Source of the DNA: ZC4RG20 sp963702105
GTDB taxonomy: Bacteria; Pseudomonadota; Gammaproteobacteria; Steroidobacterales; Rariloculaceae
Direction of reading: 5' to 3'
DNA: 64,000 bases
NCBI GenBank assembly: GCA_963702105.1
Contig: OY969712.1
Location: 2,294,001-2,358,000, forward strand
Every line of letters starts with the position of its first letter. Positions within the stretch are counted from its first letter, which is position 1. This document shows, piece by piece, positions 24,976 through 33,606 of the stretch. The position numbers and the translations under genes were made by a program. A model generated the notes under the pieces. The model searched no databases. It worked only from the letters and a program-made list of their open reading frames with translations, and was not told where the DNA came from.

Positions 24976-25496
24976 TGTTTGGGCGGAACCAGATAGGCGC
25001 GCGCGATGCGTCGGGCGCTGTTGCGCACGGCCCGGCTCGCGCTCGTGACGGACACCGTCGCACGCGTGACTGCGTCGATATCCGCTCCGACCTCGAACCG
25101 GTCGCGCACGCTCTTGCCCTTGAACTGCGCCGCGAACTCGGGCGTCTCCACGGAGAAATACCCATAGGGCTCGCGATCCTCGGTCACGATGACGCCCGTG
25201 AGCACGCCCTTCGTGTCCAGACCCACCAGCATCTTGATCGGTCCGTCGTAACCGCGCTCGAGCGGCTCGAGCTCCGTCGTCCAGAATGCGTAGCCGAGCA
25301 GCATGGGCTGCGCACCGGCAGTGGCCGCGCCGAAGGCTTTGTAGTGCGGGGGATTGCCGCCCTTCGCAGAGAAGCTGGCCGCTTGCGGGAACAGACGGTG
25401 CAACTGCCCGAGCAGCACGGCATCTTCGACGACCTGCGCCTGAGCAGCCGGATACGCGACGAGAACGAAGGCCAGGACGACGACGGCAATTCGCAA
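24972..25496 (-). CDS. Exported FMN-binding domain protein (NosR N-terminus/RnfG-like)
   Basis: A 174-aa periplasmic protein with a signal peptide (VVVLAFVLVAYPAAQAQ) and an FMN-bind domain: GAQPMLLGYAFWTTELEPLERGY, VLTGVIVTEDREPYGYF (in pieces) and DAVTRATVSVTSASRAV, where the family usually reads SGAT-x-S/T for covalent FMN on the Thr. Here the Gly is Arg. The TTG start is supported by AAGGAGAG 7 bases upstream. It is co-translated with the polyferredoxin. A flavin transferase (ApbE) would be needed for covalent attachment and is not in the window. Confidence 0.82.
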   Translation of the reverse strand: MRIAVVVLAFVLVAYPAAQAQVVEDAVLLGQLHRLFPQAASFSAKGGNPPHYKAFGAATAGAQPMLLGYAFWTTELEPLERGYDGPIKMLVGLDTKGVLTGVIVTEDREPYGYFSVETPEFAAQFKGKSVRDRFEVGADIDAVTRATVSVTSASRAVRNSARRIARAYLVPPKQ

Positions 25497-25627
25497 ACGG
25501 CTCTCCTTCCGATGGGCCGATTATTGTCCGATGCCAAACGGTAGGTCAATTTCGGTCGTCGCGTCCTGCGCGCTCCGCGACGGCCGCGGCGTGGCAATCG
25601 TCGCGCTGCCATGCTAAATCTTGCGGC

Positions 25628-26104
25628 ATGAAATCGCTGCTCGCCATTGCGCTCACGGCCGCCGTCCTCGCGTCGCTCGCCCTTCCTCGCCCCGCCGCCG
25701 CCCAGAACACGGCCCTAGAGAAGCGGCTCGCCGCCGCGAAGCGGCTCGACTGCCGTTTCACAGTGGTCGCGACCGGAAGCTGGCCGCACGGCGGTCCCCG
25801 GGCCGAGGCCAAACCTGCGACGCTCACCGCGGCGTTTTTCGATATCGACATCGACGGCGGCACGGCGGAAGCGGACGGCGATTTCGGCAAGAGCTACATC
25901 GTCGTGAACTACTCGCACGGTTATCTGCATCTGCTACAAATGAGCAAGGCGGGGCCTCTGCGCGTCACGACCGTAATTGCGGAAGAGACGAGCGGCGGCC
26001 GTATGAAGGCCGTGCAGAGCCGCCACGAATACAGCGCCGTCGCGCTGCCGGGGTTTACCTCCCGGCCCGAGATGTATGTCGGCGACTGCGCCGTGAGCGA
26101 CTAG
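25628..26104 (+). CDS. Exported hypothetical protein
   Basis: A 158-aa protein with a signal peptide (LLAIALTAAVLASLALPRPAAAQ). I do not recognise the family. It has two Cys (DCRFTVVATGSW and GDCAVSD), possibly a disulphide, and alternating strands such as ATLTAAFFDIDIDGGTAEADGDFGKSYIVVNYSHGYLHLLQM (pieces), suggesting a beta-rich secreted domain. It is divergent from the FMN-binding gene and converges on the ATP-grasp/M32 fusion gene 9 bp away. There is no ribosome site of note (TTGCGGC before the ATG). Confidence 0.65.
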   Translation: MKSLLAIALTAAVLASLALPRPAAAQNTALEKRLAAAKRLDCRFTVVATGSWPHGGPRAEAKPATLTAAFFDIDIDGGTAEADGDFGKSYIVVNYSHGYLHLLQMSKAGPLRVTTVIAEETSGGRMKAVQSRHEYSAVALPGFTSRPEMYVGDCAVSD

Positions 26105-26113
26105 CGGGCCAGC

Positions 26114-29092
26114 TCATGAGGCGTGCGGCGTTCCTTCGAACCGCCGGTCCAGCAGCCGAAAGAAAGCGTCGACGCCGAGGCGCTCGCCCGTCGCTTCGAA
26201 CACGAGCTGCTCGGCGTCGAGCTCCGCGCCCCGCGCATAGACGCGCGCCCCGAGCCAGCGCCTGAGGTCGGCCAGGGCTCCCGGGCCTGCGGCGCCGTCG
26301 CTGCCCATGAAGGGCGCGGCGCCGTCGCTGGCGAGATAAGCCTCGAACAATTGCGCCGCGTACCAGTTGCCGATCGAGTACGTCGGGAAGTAGCCGAACT
26401 CCCCGAGCGCCCAGTGCGCATCCTGCAGGCAGCCCTCGCTCAGGGTCCGCGGCACCAGGCCGAGATAACGGCGGCTGAGCTCGGCCCAGGCGCCCGGCAG
26501 ATCCTCGACGGCGAGGTCGCCCTCGAGCAGGGAGACCTCGAGCTCGTAGCGCAGCAGAACGTGGAGGCTGTAAGTGGCCTCGTCGGCGTCGATGCGGATC
26601 GGCCCCGGTGCGACGAGGCTCACCGCGCGCTGGAATCCGGCCGCATCGAATGCGCCGAGCTGCCCCGGAAACGCCGCCGCGAGGATCGGGAAGTAGTGCG
26701 CCCAGAACGCGGCACTGCGCCCGACTTGGTTCTCCCACAGCCGCGCCTGCGCCTCGTGCAGGCCCGTGCTCGGCGCGTCGGCCAGCAGCGTCCCGCGCAG
26801 CCGTTCCGGGAAACCCTGATCGTAAAGTGCGTGTCCGCCTTCGTGCAGCGTGGCAAAAATTGCGGCGAGCGGCGTCCGTTCCGAAACGCGGATCGTCAGA
26901 CGCACGTCGTCGAAACCCGCGACGAGCGTGAAGGGATGCGTCGAGCGGTCGAGGCGTCCGCGCGCGAAGTCGAAGCCCATGTCCGCGAGCAGCCGGCGGC
27001 ACAAGACGGCCTGTACCTCGTCCACATAGGGACCGGGCGGCAGCCGGACGCGCTCGCGCGCCGTGCGCTCGGCCCACGCGGGTACTCGCGCCTCGAGCCG
27101 ACGCCCGGCCTCGCGCAGCAGCACTTCGAGACGCGCGCGACGCATGCCCGGTTCGTGCTCCTCGAGCAGACCTTCGTACAGGTCTTCGCCCTGCGTCAAA
27201 GCTTGCGCGCGCTCCTTCATGAGCCGAAGCAAGCGTTCGAAGGGCTCCGCGAACAACGCGTAGTCTTCCTGCTCGCGGGCCCGCTCCCAGGCGGCGAGAC
27301 ACAAGGAGCGCGCCTCCGCAAATGCGCCGACGAGGCGCTCCGGCAGCGCGAGCGCTATCCTGCGCAAACGGGCGAGCCGGCGCAGCTCGGCGGCCGACGT
27401 GCCCGCCGCGGTCTCGACCAGATCCGCGAGCCGATCGGATATCAGCAGCCTGTGCCGCAGGCGCTCCAGCAGCGCGAGCTGCACTGCCCGGTCGCGGCCG
27501 GCTCGCGGAGGAAGACAGGTCTCCTCGTCCCATTCGAGCACGCGGATCGCGCCGTCCAGATTGAGCAGCCGCCCGATCTCTTCGCGCAGCGCGTGCGCAG
27601 CTTCGGCGCCGCGCAGCTTCGCGCGTTTCGCGGCACCGAGCTCGGCCGGCCGCTGCCCGATGAGCACGGCTGCAAGTCCGCCGTGCTGGGCAACGTTCAC
27701 GACCTCCTTTTGGGAGACGCGGCAGATGACGCCGATACCGTGCTCCGTCGCCGCGAATCCCATGACCGCGTAGTAAGGCTCACTGTGCACTCGCCCGGCT
27801 GCGTCGACGACCGGAAACAGGTGCACGGGCAAGGCCGTCACGGCCTGCACGACCCAGGCCCGGTACGGGTCCTCCTGCGCGGTTAGCGCCTCTTCGAGCA
27901 GTCCGTCCCACTCGGCCTGCGTCAGCGCCTGGCCCAAGTGCACGCCCGTGCCGCCGTAGCCGCGGTTGGGCTTCAATACGAGCTCTTCGCGATGCGTGCG
28001 GATGAATTCGGGCAGATCGGCGCGGCCGTGGGGCGTTGTCGTGCGCCGAGCCGATACGACGCGGGTCCAGAGAATGTGCCGGCGGAACAGCTGCCGCTCG
28101 GCCGCACTGAAATAACGGGCCGCCAGTTCCTCGTCCGTCAACAGCTCCCAGCAACTCTTGTGGTCGAGGTCGCCGCCGATGGAGGATACGATGCGGTTCT
28201 GACGAAACAGCGCGCGGATGGCCGAGAGCTCGCGCCCCGTCTCGTGCTCGAGCGCCAGCAGATCGCGAATCTCGTAGTCACGGTAGGCCACGTCTACGCG
28301 CAGGTCCTCGTAGTAGACCTCCTCGCCTTCGAGCCGCAGCTCGGTCGGATCCGCGTGGCAGAACCGGATACCCTCGCGGCCTTCATAGAAGGTTACGAGG
28401 TGAGACTGCTCGTTCGGGCCCTCGGCCACGTATTTCGGCTCGACGAGGCAGATGTTCGCGCCGGGCCGGCCGAGCGCGCGCGCGTGGTCGAGCAGAACCT
28501 GTAGGAAGAGATCGCGCTGGTCGCGTGGCAACTCGATCTCGAGCTCCGGATCGTAGGTCGCGATCGTCGGCACGACGTCGCGCATGACGAGCCCTTCGGC
28601 GACAGGGCCGAGATGGATGCCCCCCACGCCCGAGAGGTTCGGCTCGAGGAAACGAAGCGAGTCCTGCCAGCGCGCGCTCGTGAAATCGCAAACCGCATCC
28701 AGCCTGCCGTAAAGCGGGTTGCGGCTTTCGGCAAGGTGGAGCCAGATTTGCCGGAACCAAGCCTCCTCGTCCGGCGCGAAGCGCAAGAGGCGGCGCACGT
28801 CGGCGTCCGCGACATAAAGCTCGGGCAGGCGGCACAGCGCGTCCATGATGCGCGAGCAGACATGGTTCAGGTAGCCGAGCTGCTCGGGCATGACGAGCAG
28901 CGGCCGCAGCATGATGCGGACCGGCTCGATCTCCCCGTCGCGCTCGTAGATGATGTCGCTCGCGCGGGCGTCGGCCGCGAGCCGGCTCGCGATGTCCGCG
29001 AGCGCCGCGTCCGAAAGATGATCGACGGCGCGGCGCACGCGCGCGTCCAGCGCGGCGCCCGCGAGGCCGAGCTCTTCGGAGGGCGTCAGCAT
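26114..29092 (-). CDS. Fusion protein: circularly permuted ATP-grasp ligase domain + M32 carboxypeptidase
   Basis: A single 992-aa frame with two enzymes. Residues ~1-490 match circularly permuted ATP-grasp proteins: GVGGIHLGPVAEGLVMRDVV, SSIGGDLDHKSCWELLTDE and the ATP-binding KPNRGYGGTGVHLG (from 374). Residues ~500-992 are a full M32 (Taq-type) metallocarboxypeptidase: RVLEWDEETCLPPRAG (~518), HEGGH zinc motif (750-754), STGLHEAQARLWENQVG, IDADEATYSLHVLLRYELE and QDAHWALGEFGYFPTYSIGN. Neither half looks damaged. The start is uncertain (ATG 29092 or GTG 29110; no clear ribosome site). A ligase and a peptidase in one chain suggest making and trimming of a peptide-like bond; substrate unknown. 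Confidence 0.85.
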   Translation of the reverse strand: MLTPSEELGLAGAALDARVRRAVDHLSDAALADIASRLAADARASDIIYERDGEIEPVRIMLRPLLVMPEQLGYLNHVCSRIMDALCRLPELYVADADVRRLLRFAPDEEAWFRQIWLHLAESRNPLYGRLDAVCDFTSARWQDSLRFLEPNLSGVGGIHLGPVAEGLVMRDVVPTIATYDPELEIELPRDQRDLFLQVLLDHARALGRPGANICLVEPKYVAEGPNEQSHLVTFYEGREGIRFCHADPTELRLEGEEVYYEDLRVDVAYRDYEIRDLLALEHETGRELSAIRALFRQNRIVSSIGGDLDHKSCWELLTDEELAARYFSAAERQLFRRHILWTRVVSARRTTTPHGRADLPEFIRTHREELVLKPNRGYGGTGVHLGQALTQAEWDGLLEEALTAQEDPYRAWVVQAVTALPVHLFPVVDAAGRVHSEPYYAVMGFAATEHGIGVICRVSQKEVVNVAQHGGLAAVLIGQRPAELGAAKRAKLRGAEAAHALREEIGRLLNLDGAIRVLEWDEETCLPPRAGRDRAVQLALLERLRHRLLISDRLADLVETAAGTSAAELRRLARLRRIALALPERLVGAFAEARSLCLAAWERAREQEDYALFAEPFERLLRLMKERAQALTQGEDLYEGLLEEHEPGMRRARLEVLLREAGRRLEARVPAWAERTARERVRLPPGPYVDEVQAVLCRRLLADMGFDFARGRLDRSTHPFTLVAGFDDVRLTIRVSERTPLAAIFATLHEGGHALYDQGFPERLRGTLLADAPSTGLHEAQARLWENQVGRSAAFWAHYFPILAAAFPGQLGAFDAAGFQRAVSLVAPGPIRIDADEATYSLHVLLRYELEVSLLEGDLAVEDLPGAWAELSRRYLGLVPRTLSEGCLQDAHWALGEFGYFPTYSIGNWYAAQLFEAYLASDGAAPFMGSDGAAGPGALADLRRWLGARVYARGAELDAEQLVFEATGERLGVDAFFRLLDRRFEGTPHAS

Positions 29093-29430
29093 AGGCCGTG
29101 ATCGTGCCACAGGGAGCCGACGCCGAGGAGCCGCCGGCTGGACGGGGCCGATGCGGGGCGATTGTAACGCCGTCGCCGGGCTGGCATCTTGCCGCCAAGG
29201 CTGCCTCGCTCCGGTCCGGTGCGCCGGGGCCGGCTAGCTAGGCTCGGCCCGCCTCGGCGATGCCTGCCCGGCGCCGGCGCATCGATTCGTCGCGACTGGA
29301 CCGCGCGACCTGGCTGGGGCGCAAAAGCGCCCAGCGCGCAGACTTCTTTCACCATTTTTTTATCTTAATACGCTCGGTTACACGCCTTAATTAATGTTCC
29401 TTATAGCTTCAGAGCCAGGGGGGCGATGCA
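29093..29430. other. Divergent intergenic region before the DUF4870 gene
   Basis: 338 bp between the divergent fusion gene and DUF4870 gene. The left ~250 bases are GC-rich without a gene I can support. The right end (about 29350-29410) is markedly AT-rich, with TTTTTTTATCTTAATACG and CCTTAATTAATGTTCC, and is the likely promoter region of the DUF4870 gene. No clear -35/-10 pair can be fixed. Confidence 0.4.
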
Positions 29431-29883
29431 ATGACGACGGAAACCCCACGCGGCGGCGCCCGATTCGCCGGCCGAGCCGCGGAGCGAGCGCGCCCGGTCG
29501 GCGCGGAGAACGGGTCGAGCGGCGAGAATGGCGAGAATGGCGAAATCGATCTCGAGCAGCGGAAGTGGGCCTTCTTCGCGCACCTCTCCGCGTTCGCCGG
29601 GTTGGTGATCCCGCTCGGCAATCTGCTCGGCCCCCTGATCGTCTGGCAGATGAAGCGCTACGAGATGCCTTTCGTCTCCGCGCAGGCAAAGGAAGCTTTG
29701 AACTTTCAGATCACGGCCACCATCGTGTTGAGCGTGTGCGCGATGCTGGTCGTCGTGATCATCGGCCTTCTGTTGTTACCGGTCGTGGGACTAGGCGTGG
29801 TGGCCCTGACGATAATCGCCGCAGTGAACGCGAACGAAGGCAAGGCGTATCGGTATCCGTTCAGTTGGCGCCTCATCAAATGA
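29431..29883 (+). CDS. DUF4870 (Tic20-like) small membrane protein
   Basis: A 150-aa inner-membrane protein. A charged, low-complexity N-terminus with GENGENGE precedes the DUF4870 core: KWAFFAHLSAFAGLVIPLGN, LLGPLIVWQMKR, SAQAKEALNFQITATI, then a double hydrophobic segment (CAMLVVVIIGLLLLPVVGLG) and AVNANEGKAYRYPFSWRLIK at the end. Three to four membrane helices are expected. Function is unknown. It is monocistronic, with a 620-bp gap after it. Confidence 0.88.
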   Translation: MTTETPRGGARFAGRAAERARPVGAENGSSGENGENGEIDLEQRKWAFFAHLSAFAGLVIPLGNLLGPLIVWQMKRYEMPFVSAQAKEALNFQITATIVLSVCAMLVVVIIGLLLLPVVGLGVVALTIIAAVNANEGKAYRYPFSWRLIK

Positions 29884-30505
29884 TCCGGACGCGGTCATTG
29901 CCGCGTGCGCGTCCGCGCCGCGGGGCTCGGCGCCGCTGAGCCAGCGCGCGCAGTCGGAGGTCGGATTTCGCTCCGCGACCTCGTCGCATCCGAACTTTCG
30001 CCTGAACTCGTCGACGGGGCAGGTTCTCTTGCACGCTTCAGCCGCCCAGCGGGCCGGACTGAGAGCGAGTCGGTCGGTCAACGTTACGAGCCCGCTCCAA
30101 TTCGCCGGGATCCTTGCGGCGCTGCGCGGTCCCGTCGACGAGGGGTGGTTCGTGCCGACGCGCCTGGTGGATGCAAGATGGCTTCCTGCGGCCGGCGGAA
30201 AATCGTGTTGTACGGGTTTCGTGCTGGGCGCCGATCGCGGGCAGGCCCTCGTTCGCGCTCGCGGGCTCGCCGCCGCCTTGAACCCCGCCGGCGAATCGTG
30301 AGCCCGGCGTCGCGCTTTTGGCCTGCGGTCTCGTGCGCGGGATCTTCCTGCGCTCGCTTCCCTCTTGCGATTGATCTTCCCGCGACCCGGGCGCAGACTG
30401 GCACGGCGAACCGGGCAACGGGTTCCGCAGCCCCTGTCCGGGCATCCCTCGTCGCAACGATCGACTCCACCGACATTCCGCATCCGCAAGCGGAAGGAGG
30501 ACACC
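29884..30505. other. 622-bp region without a supported gene
   Basis: Open frames exist on both strands here, but none has a recognisable domain, a good ribosome site or consistent codon bias, and they overlap one another. No tRNA or hairpin stands out. It may be gene debris or a long leader for the DsrE-like gene, whose ribosome site (GGAAGGAGG) is at the right end. Confidence 0.4.
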
Positions 30506-31192
30506 ATGAACGAGCAGAATCAGGCCATGGCTCGCCGCAAGGTTCTTACCGCTCTCGGTGCCGGCGCCGTCGTGCTCGGGGCGGCCTCGGCGCCGAGCGC
30601 AGCCGCGGCCAAGGCCGCACGCTGGCAACCGGCGCTCGAGAAGGAAGACGACTGGATGGATCTTCCCGGCCGTCACCGGCTCGCCTTCGACGCCGTCAGC
30701 GCCAAAGGGGCCGGTGACGCGCTGTTTTTCGCCAGCAACTACATCGCGATCAACAAGAGCGCCTACGGGCTCGAGCCGTCGCAGCTCGCGAACATCGTCA
30801 TTCTGCGCCACTTCGCGACGGTGTTCGGCTACGACGACGCAATGTGGGCCAAGTACGGTCAGATGTTCTCGAGCCTCGCCGACTTTACCGATCCAAAGAC
30901 CAAGAAGGCCCCGGAGCGCAATCTCTACGACGTCTCGGGCTACGGTCAGGCCCTGCCTAACATGGGCGTAACAGTCTCGAGCGCCGGCGGCATGGGCGTG
31001 CAGTTCGCGGTCTGCGGCCTCGCGACGGAGAAGTTCGCCGAGCTGCTCGCCGGCCAGACTCAGGGCGACGCGGAAGCGATCCGCAAGGAGCTCGGCGCGC
31101 ATCTCGTGCCGCACGCGCGCCTCGTGCCGGCCGGCATCGTCGCCGTGAACCGTACCCAAGAGCGCGGTTACGCCCTGGCCTCCACGGGTTGA
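30506..31192 (+). CDS. Exported DsrE-family-like protein (Tat-type signal)
   Basis: A 228-aa protein. MARRKVLTALGAGAVVLGAA is a twin-arginine-style signal. The rest resembles DsrE/DsrF-fold sulfur-relay proteins: SNYIAINKSAYGLEPSQLANIVILRHFATVFGYDD (pieces), MGVTVSSAGGMGVQFAVCGLATEKFAELLAG and LVPAGIVAVNRTQERGYAL near the end. A single conserved-looking Cys sits in FAVCGLA, where DsrE proteins hold persulfide-carrying cysteine. The ATG follows GGAAGGAGG. No dsr or sox gene is nearby, so its partner is unknown. Confidence 0.8.
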   Translation: MNEQNQAMARRKVLTALGAGAVVLGAASAPSAAAAKAARWQPALEKEDDWMDLPGRHRLAFDAVSAKGAGDALFFASNYIAINKSAYGLEPSQLANIVILRHFATVFGYDDAMWAKYGQMFSSLADFTDPKTKKAPERNLYDVSGYGQALPNMGVTVSSAGGMGVQFAVCGLATEKFAELLAGQTQGDAEAIRKELGAHLVPHARLVPAGIVAVNRTQERGYALASTG

Positions 31193-31224
31193 GCCGCCCG
31201 GAGTCGTGCTGGAAGGAGAGCGCT

Positions 31225-33465
31225 CTACGGCGCCCGAGCGCCGAGGCGGTGCCGCAGATTCGTCAAGCGCTTGCCCGATCCTGCCCGTTTGACGGCCACG
31301 GCCAGCGCTTTGCGCTGGCCGACGAGCACCACGAGCTTGCGCCCGCGCGTGACCGCCGTGTAGAGCAGATTGCGCTCGAGCAGCATGTAGTGCGAAGTCG
31401 CGATCGGGATCACGACGGCCGGATATTCCGAGCCTTGGCTCTTGTGCACGGTCGTCGCGTAGGCGAGTGAGAGCTCGTCGAGATCGCCGTAGTCATACGC
31501 GACCCGGCGCCCGTCGAAGTCGACGAACACCGTCTGGTCCGTGGGATCGATGCGGGCGATACGTCCGATGTCGCCGTTGAACACGTCCTTGTCGTAGTCG
31601 TTGACGGTCTGGATGACCTTGTCGCCGGCCGAATACGTGCAGCCGAAGCGGGCCACGGTCGGCTCGCGGCCCGGGTTGAGCCGCTGCTTCAGCTCATGGT
31701 TCAGGGCTCCGGCGCCGAGCCCGCCGCGGTTCATGGGCGAAAGCACCTGAATGTCCGCGATCGGGTCCAGGCCGAAGCGGCGCGGGATCCGCTCGGTCAC
31801 GACCTGCAGGAGTTTATCGTGAATGGCCTCCGGGCTATCGGCCGGGATGAAATAGAAGTCGCTTTCGGCCTGTCCGGCCTGCTCGTCCCGCCGGGCTTGC
31901 TCCGGCAGCATTCCGGCGTTGATTCGGTGCGCGTTCACGATGATGCGTGAGGAGGCGGCCTGGCGAAAGATCTCCGTGAGCCTGACGGTCGGCACTGCGC
32001 CGGAATCGATCAGGTCCGCGAGGACCGCGCCCGGACCGACGGAAGGCAGCTGATCGACATCGCCGACGAGCAGCAGCGCCGCGTGATCGGGCACGGCCCG
32101 CAGCAGCTGGTTCATGAGGACCGCATCGACCATCGAGGTTTCGTCGACGACGAGGAGATCGGCTTCGAGCGGCTGCACCCGCCCGCGCTTGAACCCCCCG
32201 CTCTTCGGATCGAACTCGAGCAGCCGATGGATCGTTTTCGCCTCGCTGCCGGTCGACTCCGAGAGCCGCTTGGCGGCGCGCCCCGTCGGCGCGGCCAAGA
32301 GCACGCGCGCGCCCTTGGCCCGGATGATGCGCAGGATCGCGTTCACGACGGTCGTGTTGCCGACGCCCGGCCCGCCCGTGATGATGGTGACCTTGCCGTT
32401 GACGGCGGCCGCGACGGCAGCCCGCTGCGTAGCGGAAAGCTCGAGGCTCGTCTGCGTTTCCACCCACGGAACGGCTTTGGCCGCGGCGATGTCGCCCCAC
32501 ACGGGACGGGCGGCCGAGAGGCGCGCGATGCCTTGGGCAATGCCGACTTCCGCCCGATGCAGCGGGGCGAGAAACAGCGCCGCCTCGCCTTCGACGGGCT
32601 CCGCCACGAGCCGCTCGGCGGCGAGCTCGGCCTCCACGGCCGAGGCGACGACCTCCTCCGGCACCTGCAGCAATGCCGCGGCGCCGCTTACGAAAGCCTC
32701 GCGGTAAGCGGCGCAGTGCCCACTGGCCGCGGCCTCCTGCAGCACGTGTCGCACGCCCGCTTGGGCCCGCATCAGGGAATCGGCCGGGATGCCCAGGCGC
32801 TGCGCCAGCGCGTCGGCGGTCTTGAAGCCGATGCCTTGAATGTCGAGCGCGAGCCGATACGGGTTCTCGCGCACGCGCGCGACGGCCTCGTCGCCGTAAG
32901 TCTTGTAGATGCGCACGGCACGCGCGGTACCGACGCCGTAAGACTGCAGAAAAACCATGATTTCCCGCACGGCCCTTTGGTCGGCCCAGCCGCGCGTGAC
33001 GCGCTCCTTGCGCGCCGGACCGATACCCTCGAGCTCGAGCAGGCGCTCGGGCTCTCGCTCGATGACTTCGAAGACCTGCGCCCCGAACCGGCCGACGAGC
33101 TTGCGGGCGAAGTGGGGGCCGATGCCTCTGATCATGCCGGACGCGAGGTATTTCTCGATGCCTTCGAGCGTGCTCGGCGGGACGACGCGCAGGCGTCGGG
33201 CCTTGAACTGGAGACCATGCGTGCGATCGTTGACCCATCGACCCTCGCACTCGACGTGCTCGCCGGCGGCCACACTCGCGGCCGTCCCGACTACGGTCGC
33301 CGCGTCCCGCCGCCCGCGCACGGCGACGCGCAGCACGCAGAAGCCGCTTTCTTCGGCATGGAACGTCACGCGCTCCACCGAGCCCTCGAGGTGGTCGAGC
33401 GCATCGTCATCGCCGTCGGCATCGCGGGCCGACCTCGCAGCTGATGGTTCCATTGGTACTTTCAC
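31225..33465 (-). CDS. RecD2-type superfamily 1B helicase with substituted Walker A lysine
   Basis: A 746-aa RecD-like helicase without RecB/RecC partners. The N-terminal OB-like domain is followed by helix-hairpin-helix segments (MIRGIGPHFARKLVGRFG, LEGIGPARKERV, DIQGIGFKTADALAQRLGI), then the motor. Walker A reads GGPGVGNTT instead of GGPGVGKTT: codon 32356-32358 is AAC. Motif II (LLVVDETSMVDAVL), motif III (LVGDVDQLPSVGPG), motif V/VI (TVHKSQGSEYP, LLYTAVTRGRKLVVLVG) are intact. Without the lysine, ATP hydrolysis should be lost. The start may be GTG 33465 or ATG 33453. No strong ribosome site is visible. Confidence 0.9.
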   Translation of the reverse strand: MKVPMEPSAARSARDADGDDDALDHLEGSVERVTFHAEESGFCVLRVAVRGRRDAATVVGTAASVAAGEHVECEGRWVNDRTHGLQFKARRLRVVPPSTLEGIEKYLASGMIRGIGPHFARKLVGRFGAQVFEVIEREPERLLELEGIGPARKERVTRGWADQRAVREIMVFLQSYGVGTARAVRIYKTYGDEAVARVRENPYRLALDIQGIGFKTADALAQRLGIPADSLMRAQAGVRHVLQEAAASGHCAAYREAFVSGAAALLQVPEEVVASAVEAELAAERLVAEPVEGEAALFLAPLHRAEVGIAQGIARLSAARPVWGDIAAAKAVPWVETQTSLELSATQRAAVAAAVNGKVTIITGGPGVGNTTVVNAILRIIRAKGARVLLAAPTGRAAKRLSESTGSEAKTIHRLLEFDPKSGGFKRGRVQPLEADLLVVDETSMVDAVLMNQLLRAVPDHAALLLVGDVDQLPSVGPGAVLADLIDSGAVPTVRLTEIFRQAASSRIIVNAHRINAGMLPEQARRDEQAGQAESDFYFIPADSPEAIHDKLLQVVTERIPRRFGLDPIADIQVLSPMNRGGLGAGALNHELKQRLNPGREPTVARFGCTYSAGDKVIQTVNDYDKDVFNGDIGRIARIDPTDQTVFVDFDGRRVAYDYGDLDELSLAYATTVHKSQGSEYPAVVIPIATSHYMLLERNLLYTAVTRGRKLVVLVGQRKALAVAVKRAGSGKRLTNLRHRLGARAP

Positions 33466-33606
33466 TGCACGGCCGGGCGGCGCTTTCGGAACGTCAGCGG
33501 CCGATGCACGGGGCCCGAAGACCGAGCTTACTGCAGTCGGCCGCCCCGGGAACGGCGAAAAGTCTTTACTACGGGGCGGAAACCCCTTCAGTTCGCCGGC
33601 CCTGCG

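Noticed and set aside
26055..27533. 492-codon minus-strand frame within the M32 half of the fusion gene
   Set aside because: Same strand but wrong frame, Arg/Ala-only composition; the fusion frame has complete M32 motifs.
29791..30507. 238-codon minus-strand frame in the gap before the DsrE-like gene
   Set aside because: Cys/Arg/Pro-rich without family resemblance, and overlapping the DUF4870 gene; not supported as a gene.
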